NCBI GenBank assembly: GCA_009929315.1
Contig: SAAS01000003.1
Span: 62,001 to 126,000 of the forward strand
Direction: 5' to 3'
Length of the DNA: 64,000 nucleotides
From: Clostridia bacterium
GTDB lineage: Bacteria; Bacillota; Clostridia; Oscillospirales; Oscillospiraceae
Part shown: positions 52,326 to 60,291 of the stretch, piece by piece
Layout of the letters: every line of letters begins with the position of its first letter
How positions within the stretch are numbered: the stretch's first letter is position 1
The notes under the pieces: model-generated
Told to the model about the DNA's origin: nothing
The model's input: the letters and a program-made list of their open reading frames with translations, nothing else
The model's database searches: none
Program-made: the position numbers and the translations under genes

Positions 52326-52931
52326 TCAGCCGAAAGCCTTCCTCAACTGCTCGTATATCTCAACTATACGAAACTTAAGTCTGTATTCGCCCGAATCGGA
52401 GCTGATGAGCTTTGCACTTTCTTCAGTAAGGGACGAAAATGCATCCTCATCCTCCGCCGAGGTCATACAGAGCGGAGGGAATACAACGCACCACCAGTTA
52501 TGTCCCTGCCCCGCGCCGAGGATGATTTTGAGCGAGATATAGGAACCGGCGGGCAGGGCAAAGCCGTCATATTTCCGCGTGGGGTAGTTTTCGCGGCACA
52601 GTTCGGCTCTGACAGAGTAGAATTTTCCGCTTTGCAGAAGGCTGAGTTCAGCCGCGCTGTTTAGCTTCGCAAGCCCGCAGTTTATAATCTTTTCCGCATC
52701 GTTTATATTCGCTGCGTTCTCCAGAGCGGGGGTCAGAACTTCAAGCACGCTGTCGCGCACCATGAGCTTCGCGCTCTGGTCGCTTTGACTGTCCGAATTT
52801 GCTATGACGTGAAGCCGAATAAGCTCACCGGAGAGCTTCTGCTGCTCAGCCTTTGCGAAAAGTCCCGTGCACAGAGTAACGCAGAGTGCGACAAGGAGCG
52901 AAATCTCCCAAATTTTCAAATGTTTTTTCAT
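52326..52931 (-). CDS. spoIIR: Stage II sporulation protein R
   Basis: SpoIIR is made in the forespore, exported to the intermembrane space and triggers SpoIIGA to process pro-sigma-E in the mother cell. The 201-residue protein has an N-terminal signal or anchor (about 8-25) and the family segment LSGELIRLHVIANSDSQSDQSAKLMVRDSVL, then PAGSYISLKIILGAGQGHNWWCVVFPPLC. The start is ATG 52931 with AAGGCGG upstream; an earlier in-frame ATG at 52964 overlaps a sigma-F-like -10 and cannot be used. It is the only early sporulation gene in the window. Confidence 0.94.
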   Translation of the reverse strand: MKKHLKIWEISLLVALCVTLCTGLFAKAEQQKLSGELIRLHVIANSDSQSDQSAKLMVRDSVLEVLTPALENAANINDAEKIINCGLAKLNSAAELSLLQSGKFYSVRAELCRENYPTRKYDGFALPAGSYISLKIILGAGQGHNWWCVVFPPLCMTSAEDEDAFSSLTEESAKLISSDSGEYRLKFRIVEIYEQLRKAFG

Positions 52932-52933
52932 AT

Positions 52934-52982
52934 AAAAAACCGCCTTATGTACTTGATTGTACATATTATCGGCGGTTTTTTT
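52934..52982 (-). terminator. Terminator hairpin of ispE, overlapping the spoIIR leader
   Basis: GGCGGTTTTTTT (52971-52982) pairs with AAAAAACCGCC (52934-52944) around an inner ATGTAC/GTACAT stem (52947-52952, 52959-52964). On the minus strand the 3' arm ends in a T run. That arm contains AAGGCGG, the spoIIR ribosome binding site. Confidence 0.8.
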
Positions 52983-52994
52983 CGCTCTTATACA
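52964..52994 (-). promoter_or_regulatory. Sigma-F/sigma-G-like promoter of spoIIR
   Basis: On the minus strand TGTATA (52989-52994) matches the WGYATA -35, and GCCGATAATA (52964-52973) matches 9 of 10 positions of the GGNRAYAMTW -10, with the family's 15-nt spacing. Transcription would start near 52957, inside the ispE terminator hairpin. Confidence 0.75.
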
Positions 52995-53012
52995 ATTGTC
53001 GGGAAAAAGGCT

Positions 53013-53912
53013 CTAAATCTCCAAAGCGGCTTGAGGCTCGGCTAAAAAGACGTCCTTAAAACGCTGGGAAAGCAGGTAATGGGCATATTCTGCCTTGGCT
53101 TTATCATCAAAGATGCCGTACACGGCGGAGCCGGTGCCGGTCATAAGCGCCCCCAGCGCCCCGCAGTCCAAAAGGCTGTGCTTGATAATTTGAACATCGT
53201 TCGGCTTTGTAGGCAAAACTGTTTCAAAGACGTTGTACATTCGCTGACAGGCGCCTTTTAAATTGCCGCTTTCGATTGATGATATTATTCCTTGGGTATC
53301 GGGATGTAATTTTACGGTTACGGAATCGAGCTTTGTAAAGAGCTCAGGTGTTGAAACGGAGAATTTCGGCTTCGCTATGACAAAACAGCAGTCGGGAAAA
53401 GGCGCGAGGTCTGTAAGAATTTCGCCTCGCCCTTCAGCTAAAGCGGTTCCGCCCGAAACGCAAAAGGGAATATCGGAACCAAGCGAAGCGCCAAGCGCCT
53501 CAAGCTCGCTTTTGGAAAGGAGCTTACCTGTCAGGGCGTTCAGTGCGCGGAGGACTGCCGCGCCGTCTGTCGAACCGCCGCCCATTCCCGCACAGACGGG
53601 AATACGCTTTTGAATGTCAATATCCGCTCCGAGTTCCGTTCTGCCGATTCTTACAAAAAAGGCTTTTGCAGCCTTGACCGCAATATTGCGGTCGTCGCAG
53701 GGGAGAAAGTTAAGATTTGTGACTACATTTACCGTACCGTCGTGACGAAGCCTGACACTAAGCTCATCACAGAGCGAAACACTCTGCATAACCATGCGCA
53801 TGTCGTGGTAGCCGTCGGGACGCTTCGAAAGAACGTCGAGCGAAATATTAAGTTTTGCATAAGCCTTAACCGCTATTGCGCTTGGTTCGGGACCAAGAAG
53901 CTGTGTGCTCAA
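53013..53912 (-). CDS. ispE: 4-(cytidine 5'-diphospho)-2-C-methyl-D-erythritol kinase
   Basis: IspE phosphorylates CDP-methylerythritol in the MEP isoprenoid pathway. The 299-residue GHMP kinase has the opening KAYAKLNISLDVLSKRPDGYHDM, the ATP loop PVCAGMGGGSTDGAAVLRALN (about 95-115), SDIPFCVSGGTALAEGRGE and the late MTGTGSAVYGIF. Its start is TTG 53912, 9 nt after a canonical AAGGAGGTGA, and no ATG is nearby. It lies downstream of a phosphoglycerate mutase gene and upstream of spoIIR, as ispE-spoIIR neighbours do in many Clostridia. Confidence 0.95.
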   Translation of the reverse strand: MSTQLLGPEPSAIAVKAYAKLNISLDVLSKRPDGYHDMRMVMQSVSLCDELSVRLRHDGTVNVVTNLNFLPCDDRNIAVKAAKAFFVRIGRTELGADIDIQKRIPVCAGMGGGSTDGAAVLRALNALTGKLLSKSELEALGASLGSDIPFCVSGGTALAEGRGEILTDLAPFPDCCFVIAKPKFSVSTPELFTKLDSVTVKLHPDTQGIISSIESGNLKGACQRMYNVFETVLPTKPNDVQIIKHSLLDCGALGALMTGTGSAVYGIFDDKAKAEYAHYLLSQRFKDVFLAEPQAALEI

Positions 53913-53967
53913 GTTTCGTCACCTCCTTCGGTAAATTATATTATTTTTCTATGAGCGTGTTTGCGGG

Positions 53968-55203
53968 CTAATTCAACTCAAAAAGTGAGGGCATAAGGTC
54001 GATTCCCGCAGAAAGACAGCGACCTTTTAGTCCGTTTGCCTCAGAATATGAAAGTCCTGCTTGCGTATTATTGTTACTGTCGTATATAATGTATGGAACG
54101 GGGTCTCCGTCGTGCTGACGATTACTCGTCAGTGTTTTATGATCGCTTAAAATTAGCATGCGGAAGTCCTCACCCTTTTCCCGCAGGGCGCGGCACAAAG
54201 GCTCCACTACACGGCTGTCCAGCCATTCGATAGCCTGAAGCTTGCCCTTCAAATCACCGCAGTGGGTGCATTCGTCGGGGCCTTCGAGATGAACGGCAAC
54301 AAAATCGCGGGTTTTGAGCGCGTCAAGCGAAGAAATAACCTTGCCCTCATAATTTGTGTCGACTTCGCCGGTAGCTCCTTCCACCATAATAACATCAAGC
54401 CCCGTAAGCTTTGCGATACCGTGGCAGAGCGGGACGGCGGATATAACTGCTCCGGTTTTGCCGTACTGCTCAAAGAAATTCGGAAGTTTTGCGGCGGTAC
54501 CCTCCGCCCAGAACCAGATTGCGTTTCCGGGCAGCTTACCCTCGCTTCTGCGCCTCACATTGAAGGGATGATTGGAAAGCAGCTCGTTAGCCTTTTTCAT
54601 TAGCTTTGTAAGAACGGCGGCGTTTTCGCAGCCTTTAGGAAGGTTTTCGGCAACAGTTTCGCCGATGTGGTCATGAGGAGGCGCGAGCACCAAGCCCTTG
54701 ATATCAGCCTGCTTTTGTACCGCAATATGGCGGTAAGAGTCGGTGGGGTAAACGCACATTCCCGCCTCATCGGCGAGCGCCTTAAATTCGGGGTGGTTAA
54801 ACAGATATTCGACCAGTTCGACGCCCTGCTTTTCGCAAAGACCGCCGCCGGAATGTGACACTATCTTTTTATTCTCAAATGGGACAGTTTCGTCATCGGT
54901 CAGGGTCACATTGTTGCAGCGGTAAGCCGCGTCACCAAGAGAAAGCGAAATGCCCTGCGCGGCAACCTCAAGCGGCGCTCTGCCCGAATAGCAGTAGTGG
55001 GGATCGCAGCCAAAAATCGACATTATCGCGGTGTCGCTCCCGGGAGGAAAGCCCTCCGGCACGGTAAGAACGCTGCCCAATATTCCCTGAGCGGCAAGCA
55101 TATCTATGTATGGCTTTTTCGCGGCTTCAAGCGGGGTAAGTCCGCCAAGCTCGTTTACGGGATTATCCGCCATTCCGTCGCCGATTACCAGAATATATTT
55201 CAT
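53968..55203 (-). CDS. Cofactor-independent (archaeal-type) phosphoglycerate mutase
   Basis: The 411-residue alkaline-phosphatase-fold metalloenzyme begins YILVIGDGMADNP, with the metal Asp and the phospho-Ser region in PPGSDTAIMSIFGCDP. Near the C-terminus it has LEGPDECTHCGDLKGK and ILSDHKTLTSNRQHDGDPVPY, the conserved metal ligands. It interconverts 3- and 2-phosphoglycerate. A closely related subfamily has been proposed as a homoserine kinase, so annotation between the two is not certain here. No threonine genes adjoin it. Confidence 0.88.
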   Translation of the reverse strand: MKYILVIGDGMADNPVNELGGLTPLEAAKKPYIDMLAAQGILGSVLTVPEGFPPGSDTAIMSIFGCDPHYCYSGRAPLEVAAQGISLSLGDAAYRCNNVTLTDDETVPFENKKIVSHSGGGLCEKQGVELVEYLFNHPEFKALADEAGMCVYPTDSYRHIAVQKQADIKGLVLAPPHDHIGETVAENLPKGCENAAVLTKLMKKANELLSNHPFNVRRRSEGKLPGNAIWFWAEGTAAKLPNFFEQYGKTGAVISAVPLCHGIAKLTGLDVIMVEGATGEVDTNYEGKVISSLDALKTRDFVAVHLEGPDECTHCGDLKGKLQAIEWLDSRVVEPLCRALREKGEDFRMLILSDHKTLTSNRQHDGDPVPYIIYDSNNNTQAGLSYSEANGLKGRCLSAGIDLMPSLFELN

Positions 55204-55262
55204 AGCCTCTTCCTTTCACAAGAAAACAATGTTAGCAGTGTAAATGTAAAAATACAGAACTC

Positions 55263-55290
55263 ATTATAAACCATATAGGCAAGCTTGCAA
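55263..55290 (-). promoter_or_regulatory. Promoter of the phosphoglycerate mutase-ispE operon
   Basis: TTGCAA (55285-55290) and TATAAT (55263-55268) on the minus strand, 16-nt spacer. Confidence 0.6.
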
Positions 55291-55392
55291 AGCGTGAAAC
55301 GCCTTATTTTCACCATTTTGACTTTATTATCGATTTTTTTGAAAAATAGGGAAAAATATTACTCAAATCGACGCAATCTTCGTTTATTTTGC

Positions 55393-55423
55393 CATTTGAA
55401 TATTCCTATTCAAATGTTAATAT
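55393..55423 (+). promoter_or_regulatory. Promoter/operator of the V-type ATPase operon
   Basis: A perfect 10-bp inverted repeat CATTTGAATA-TTCC-TATTCAAATG (55393-55416) contains a -35-like TTGAAT (55396-55401). A TAATAT -10 (55418-55423) follows with 16 nt between. The palindrome fills the promoter spacer, so a protein bound there would block or activate the whole operon. Confidence 0.55.
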
Positions 55424-55455
55424 TAGTGCAGGCATAGCAGAAAAGAGGGATTTGC

Positions 55456-55779
55456 ATGACCCCCATGGAAATACTGAGCAAAATAGTTGAGGCCGAGGTA
55501 AATGCCAAGGCGGTTTTCGAGGAAGCTGTCACACTAAAGGACGGCTTTGACAACTATGTAAACGAGCAGATCGAAACGCTGCGCAAGCAGTATTACGAAA
55601 GCGCGGAAAAGGCGATTGCGGAAGCGGCAGAGAGAGAAAAAGCTCGCGCGGAGACTGAGATTTCCGAGCTTGACGAAAAATTTCAGAAGGAGCTCAGTGC
55701 TCTCAAGACCTTGTTTGAAAACGAGCGCGAAGCAGTAGTGGAGAAAATATTCGGACTGGCGGTGGCTGCCGATGCTTAA
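55456..55779 (+). CDS. V-type ATPase coiled-coil peripheral stalk subunit (G/H type)
   Basis: The 107-residue protein is almost entirely a charged right-handed-type coiled coil (ILSKIVEAEVNAKAVFEEA ... REKARAETEISELDEKFQKEL) typical of the V/A-ATPase G/H subunit that pairs with subunit E in the peripheral stalk. ATG 55456 follows AGAGGG. It is the first gene of the operon and overlaps the C-subunit gene by 8 nt. Family assignment rests on context as much as on sequence. Confidence 0.85.
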   Translation: MTPMEILSKIVEAEVNAKAVFEEAVTLKDGFDNYVNEQIETLRKQYYESAEKAIAEAAEREKARAETEISELDEKFQKELSALKTLFENEREAVVEKIFGLAVAADA

Positions 55780-56800
55780 GGCACGGATGGAATACGGCGC
55801 AGTCTATGCCAAGGTTATGGCTATGTACGGAAAGCTCCTTAAACAGGGCGAATGGCAAAGGCTTTGCGAGTGCAAGAACTTGACAGAGCTTTGCGCGCAG
55901 CTCCGCAATTACAGGGGCTGGAGCGATACGATGGCGTCGCTTCCGCCCTCGCTTTCGGCAAAGGTGCTCCAAACGGCAGTCAGTAAGCGGGTTTATATAG
56001 AGCACGAGAAGCTCTATAAATTCCTGCGTATCGAGGATAAAAAATTCCTTCGTTTTTCTCTTTGCCGAGCCGAGTACGATTTAATACTCGACACTTTAAG
56101 GGAGAAGAGCCCCTTTGAACTTTTTCCGAAGTCGCTTGAGCTGACAGATTTCATCAGAGCAAACAGTACAATCGATTTAGACGCGCTTGAGCAGAGCAAG
56201 AGTTTGTCGGCGGTGCAAAATGCCGTTCGAGGCAGTATTTTTGAAAAGCCTCTCGCAGAGCTGAAGATAAATCCTGAAACAGGAAAGCCCAACTATTGGG
56301 AGGTCGGAGTTGCTCTGGAAAACGCTTATTACAGAGAGATGTTTTCATATATTTCTCATAAATACAAGGGTCTCGGAAGAAAAAAGCTCGAGGAATCCGT
56401 TGGACTTGAAGCTGACCTATTGAATATTGTCAGTGTAATCAGGCTTCTTAAAAGCTTTCCCTCCTCGCTTGAGCGGGCGGACGAACTGCTCATCCCCATT
56501 ACGGCAAGGCTCAAGCCGGAGCTTTTATCCGCGCTCAAAAGTGCGAAGGGTGAAAACGAGGCTTTTGAGCTGCTTCGCAGATCGCCCTTCGGCAAGTATT
56601 TTGAGGGCATCGCTCCCTCAAATGTCGAGAATTTCTATTACAATTCAATGGAAAAGTTTTGCAGAAAGCTTGTCAAGGCGGCCGAACCGGATATCGGAGT
56701 TCCGCTGGCATACCTTACTTTAAAGGAACTCGAGTGCAGGAAATTAAACAGGATAATCGAGGCTGTCAGTCTCGGAGTTGACCCCAAAAGCGTTATATAA
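55772..56800 (+). CDS. ntpC: V-type ATPase subunit C (V0 d/AC39)
   Basis: The 342-residue all-helical subunit caps the rotor ring and links it to the central stalk. It has the conserved opening with a Tyr- and Ala-rich YGAVYAKVMAMYGKLL and internal repeats of helices (NYWEVGVALENAYYREMFSYI, DLLNIVSVIRLLK, IGVPLAYLTLKELECRKLNRIIEAVSLGV). The last segment is the signature of the AC39 family. It is translationally coupled to the stalk gene. Its place before subunit I differs from the I-K-E-C-F order seen in Enterococcus. Confidence 0.93.
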   Translation: MLKARMEYGAVYAKVMAMYGKLLKQGEWQRLCECKNLTELCAQLRNYRGWSDTMASLPPSLSAKVLQTAVSKRVYIEHEKLYKFLRIEDKKFLRFSLCRAEYDLILDTLREKSPFELFPKSLELTDFIRANSTIDLDALEQSKSLSAVQNAVRGSIFEKPLAELKINPETGKPNYWEVGVALENAYYREMFSYISHKYKGLGRKKLEESVGLEADLLNIVSVIRLLKSFPSSLERADELLIPITARLKPELLSALKSAKGENEAFELLRRSPFGKYFEGIAPSNVENFYYNSMEKFCRKLVKAAEPDIGVPLAYLTLKELECRKLNRIIEAVSLGVDPKSVI

Positions 56801-56840
56801 GAAAAATATTCGCAAAACGGTGAAAAGGAGGAGCGGTGAA

Positions 56841-58751
56841 ATGTCGGTTGAAGCTATGACCATGGTTACAATTTCGGGACCCGAAAAAATGGTCGACACC
56901 GCAATAAAAAGCCTCGTTATAAACAGGGAATTCCACCCTGAAAGCGCGATAAAGATTCTGTCCGGCGCCAAGGAGCTTGTCCCCTTTGACGCTCCAAATC
57001 CGTTCGCCGATTCGCTTGCCAAATCACGCGATATCGCAAAGACTTTGGGACTGGAGCTTGATTACAGAGACTTTTCTCAGGAGGAACCCGCCCTTAAGGA
57101 ACTTGAAAAGTTTCTTAACGAGCTTTCTGCCGAGGTTTCAAAAATTGGTGACGAAAAAGAGGAGAAAACTCTTCTCATAAAAAACAATCAGGTGGTAAAC
57201 GAGCAGCTCAGCCATTTTTCAAGCTTTAATGTGGAACTGCGCGACCTTTTCACGATGAAATATCTCAAGTTCCGTTTCGGAAGACTGCCGCAGGAAACCT
57301 ATCGGGACTGCCTGAAAATAATCGATGAGCGGCCTGATGTTTACTTTGTAAGCTCCGGACGGGATGAACGCTGGGTTTACGGCGCTTATTTTGCACTTCC
57401 GGCGGCTTACGGTCAGATTGAAGCAATTTTTCTTTCGCTCGGCTTTGAGCGCATACGCATAGATGTTTCCGGAAACGTTGAGGAGCCGGCTAACGAAGTT
57501 ATGAAACGGCTGGATAAGGAAAAAGACGCCGCCGCAGAGCGCATTAAGCAGCTTGATAAGCAGCTTGAAAGCCTCAAGGAAACACAGCACGAAAAACTGC
57601 TTCTGTATTACTCGTGGCTTCGTTATCAGAGCGATTCGTTCGATGTGCTCAGCTTTGCGGGCCGCCGTCACGGGAGATTTTATATAATCGGCTGGATTCC
57701 GAAGGAGCTTTCGGAGGCGTTTGTCAAAGAGAGCGAAGCTTTTGACGGGTTTTCATGCTTTTTAACCGCGCCGAAGGAAATGAAGGAAAATCCTCCGCCC
57801 GTGAAATTCAAAAAAGGCATTTTATCCGACATCTATCAGCCCTTTCTCGAAATGTACGGACTTCCTGCCTCGGGAGAGCTTGACCCGCGTTTGTTTATGG
57901 CGATTACCTACACGATTATTTTCGGTATTATGTTCGGCGATGTGGGTCAGGGACTTTCAATCGCTATTATAGGCTTCCTGCTTTGGAAGAAAAAAGGCGT
58001 CTGGCTCGGAAGGATTGTCTCTTTGTGCGGAGTATCGGCTGTCTGCTTCGGCCTCGCTTACGGCAGTGTGTTCGGTAGCGAAAAACTGCTTCCCTGGGGC
58101 TTTAAGGTGCTCGAGGACGGCAACACAATGAAAATACTGCTGGTTGCCGTGGGAATCGGGGTAGCGCTTATTATCATCTGCATGATAATGAATATAATCA
58201 CCGGCATCAGGCAGAGAGATGTTAAAAAGATCTTCTTTTCTCCCAACGGTGTCGCGGGTTTCGTTTTCTATATGGGACTTGCGGTCGCGGTGATTTTCAT
58301 GGCGGTTCTGAAAAAGAATATTTTCACTCTGCCCTTTATCATCGGAGTCGTTGTCGTTCCGCTTCTCCTGATATTTGCGGCGACACCGCTGTCAAAGCTT
58401 TTAACCGGTCAAAAGGACTGGAAGCCCGAGTCCGTGGGAATGTTCTTTGTCGAAGGGTTTTTTGAGATGTTTGAAACACTGCTGTCCTATGTTTCAAACA
58501 CGATTTCCTTCCTTCGTATCGGTGCCTACGCAATTTCCCACGCGGGTATGATGCTTGTGGTATATCTGCTCTCAAACAACACGAATATCGCCGGTATAAT
58601 TTTCGGAAATATTCTTGTAACCGGTCTTGAAACAGTTCTCGTCTGTATCCAGGTTATGCGTCTTGAGTACTACGAGATGTTCGGACGCTTCTATAACGGA
58701 GGCGGCGTTAAATTCAGCCCCAAAACAATCAACTACAAAGTCGCGCAGTAG
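56841..58751 (+). CDS. ntpI: V-type ATPase subunit I (a)
   Basis: The 636-residue stator subunit has a cytoplasmic coiled-coil half (residues about 1-340) and a membrane half with about seven TM helices starting near residue 355 (AITYTIIFGIMFGDVGQGLSIAIIGFLL), ending with ISFLRIGAYAISHAGMMLVVY and LETVLVCIQVMRLEYYEMF. The essential Arg of the half-channel is the R in FLRIGAY or the R in VMRLEYYE. ATG 56841 follows AAAGGAGGAG. An upstream in-frame extension lacks a site. Confidence 0.93.
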   Translation: MSVEAMTMVTISGPEKMVDTAIKSLVINREFHPESAIKILSGAKELVPFDAPNPFADSLAKSRDIAKTLGLELDYRDFSQEEPALKELEKFLNELSAEVSKIGDEKEEKTLLIKNNQVVNEQLSHFSSFNVELRDLFTMKYLKFRFGRLPQETYRDCLKIIDERPDVYFVSSGRDERWVYGAYFALPAAYGQIEAIFLSLGFERIRIDVSGNVEEPANEVMKRLDKEKDAAAERIKQLDKQLESLKETQHEKLLLYYSWLRYQSDSFDVLSFAGRRHGRFYIIGWIPKELSEAFVKESEAFDGFSCFLTAPKEMKENPPPVKFKKGILSDIYQPFLEMYGLPASGELDPRLFMAITYTIIFGIMFGDVGQGLSIAIIGFLLWKKKGVWLGRIVSLCGVSAVCFGLAYGSVFGSEKLLPWGFKVLEDGNTMKILLVAVGIGVALIIICMIMNIITGIRQRDVKKIFFSPNGVAGFVFYMGLAVAVIFMAVLKKNIFTLPFIIGVVVVPLLLIFAATPLSKLLTGQKDWKPESVGMFFVEGFFEMFETLLSYVSNTISFLRIGAYAISHAGMMLVVYLLSNNTNIAGIIFGNILVTGLETVLVCIQVMRLEYYEMFGRFYNGGGVKFSPKTINYKVAQ

Positions 58752-58794
58752 CAGGCGCTTAAAAGGAAATAGAAAAAATCTGGAGGTCATCTTT

Positions 58795-59238
58795 ATGGAA
58801 ATCGTTCTGGCTGCTCTCGCAATGCTTCTTGCAATTGCGCTTCCCCTTGTTCTGATTTACTATCGCGTAAAACACGGAAAGAAAAGCAAAACTCCCTTTG
58901 TCACCAATCTGGTTTGTTTTTTCGGTCTTATGGTTTTCGGCACAGTTTTCTTCTTTACACAGTCGGCGGAAGCAGCTGCAACTGCCACTGCGGCCACAAC
59001 TGTCACCACAACGGCTGACGCTCTAACAAAGGGACTTGGTTATATCGGCGCTGCACTGGCCGTTGGTCTGTCCGGAATAGGCGGCGGAATTGCTGTCGGC
59101 GCAGCCTCGTCCGCGGCGCTCGGCGCAATCTCCGAAGACGAAAAGATGTTCGGAAAAACACTGCTTTTTGTCGGTCTTGCCGAAGGCGTTGCGCTTTACG
59201 GTTTGCTTATCGCGTTTCTTATCTATATTCAGCTTTAG
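58795..59238 (+). CDS. ntpK: V-type ATPase proteolipid subunit K (c ring)
   Basis: The 147-residue proteolipid has four TM helices: an atypical first pair (residues about 2-22 and 36-56, the first hairpin lacking a carboxylate) and a second, conserved hairpin with YIGAALAVGLSGIGGGIAVGAASS and the ion-binding Glu130 in GLAEGVALYGLL. One Glu per four-helix monomer is the V-type arrangement. Na+ or H+ specificity cannot be settled by eye. GGAGG lies before ATG 58795; longer frames run back into subunit I. Confidence 0.92.
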   Translation: MEIVLAALAMLLAIALPLVLIYYRVKHGKKSKTPFVTNLVCFFGLMVFGTVFFFTQSAEAAATATAATTVTTTADALTKGLGYIGAALAVGLSGIGGGIAVGAASSAALGAISEDEKMFGKTLLFVGLAEGVALYGLLIAFLIYIQL

Positions 59239-59261
59239 ATCGCTGACAGGAGGAATTCGCC

Positions 59262-59570
59262 ATGCGTATGTTCGCCGTGTCCGACGAAGCCGATGTGCTG
59301 ACCGGACTGCGCCTTTCGGGAATCGAAGGCTCCCTTGCCTCAAACCGCAGGGAGGCGGAGGCGCTCGTTAACGAGGTTCAGTCAAATCCGCAGATTGCCG
59401 TGCTTCTCATAACCGAGAGCTGTGCCGTGATGATTCCGGAAACGGTAACAAAGCTCAAGCTCAGCTCGTCGAACCCGCTTCTTGTGGTAATACCGGGGAG
59501 CCACGGCTCGGCACGCCGAAAGGACTCAATAACGGGTCTGATTAAAGACGCCATTGGAATAAAGATTTGA
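59262..59570 (+). CDS. ntpG: V-type ATPase subunit F
   Basis: The 102-residue Rossmann-like subunit binds subunit D in the central rotor. It has the family start MFAVSDEADVLTGLRLSGI, IAVLLITESCAVMIPETV in the middle and PLLVVIPGSHGS near the C-terminus. The symbol follows the Enterococcus nomenclature (NtpG). It lies 23 nt after ntpK with AGGAGG before the ATG. Confidence 0.93.
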   Translation: MRMFAVSDEADVLTGLRLSGIEGSLASNRREAEALVNEVQSNPQIAVLLITESCAVMIPETVTKLKLSSSNPLLVVIPGSHGSARRKDSITGLIKDAIGIKI

Positions 59571-59615
59571 TTTTAAGCTCGCGGTGACATCGTTAAGCAC
59601 ATGGAGGGCTATATA

Positions 59616-60224
59616 ATGCCAATACAGGATACCGACAAGAAGCTCGAAGAGTTTACAGATACTATCATTGCTGAAGCAATCGAGGAAGCACATAATATCA
59701 CCCTCGAGCTTAAGCGCAAGCAGGACGCATTAATAAAAGATGCGGAAAACTCGATTGCCGCCGAGGCAGAGAGATATAAAACATCGACGATTGCGGAAAT
59801 AAGCGCCGCCGAGGAGAGACGAATCAGCGCAAAGCGAAATGCCGACAAGCACGCGCTTTTGGAGTACCGCGAAAGCTGCGCCGTCGATATTTATAAAAGG
59901 GTGCAGAATAAGATTCATGACTTCACGGCAACCGACGCCTATCTTCTGCATCTGAAAAAGCTTCTTAAGGAAGCCATAGAATCTCTGGGCTACGGAATCT
60001 CGGTAATCGTGTACCTGCGTGCGGAGGATATGCGCTTCGACAAGGAATTGATATGCTGCGTAACAGGCGTCAGTATCGCGATTTCGCAGGGGGATTTTTC
60101 TCTCGGCGGACTGCGGGTCGTCTGTCCCTCAAAGGGTCAGCGCATTGACATGAGCTTTGACACAGCCCTTAACGATATGGTGGGACATTTTTCGGAGCTT
60201 GCAGGCCTTAAAATGGGCTTATAG
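59616..60224 (+). CDS. ntpE: V-type ATPase subunit E (peripheral stalk)
   Basis: The start is ATG 59616 with GGAGGG 8 nt upstream; the ATG at 59601 would contain that site. The 202-residue protein has a long N-terminal coiled coil (about 1-100, rich in Glu/Lys/Ala) and a globular C-terminal domain ending with GDFSLGGLRVVCPSKGQRIDMSFDTAL, a typical subunit E finish. It pairs with the G/H coiled-coil protein at 55456. Confidence 0.92.
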   Translation: MPIQDTDKKLEEFTDTIIAEAIEEAHNITLELKRKQDALIKDAENSIAAEAERYKTSTIAEISAAEERRISAKRNADKHALLEYRESCAVDIYKRVQNKIHDFTATDAYLLHLKKLLKEAIESLGYGISVIVYLRAEDMRFDKELICCVTGVSIAISQGDFSLGGLRVVCPSKGQRIDMSFDTALNDMVGHFSELAGLKMGL

Positions 60225-60291
60225 CGAATTGTTGCCAAGGCGTTTCGGCTTTAGCCGCCGATAAATATACCCCGAACGGAGGGTTCCACAG

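Noticed and set aside
52932..52964. Upstream ATG (52964) as the spoIIR start
   Set aside because: It overlaps the sigma-F-like -10 and would not be in the mRNA; the site AAGGCGG serves ATG 52931.
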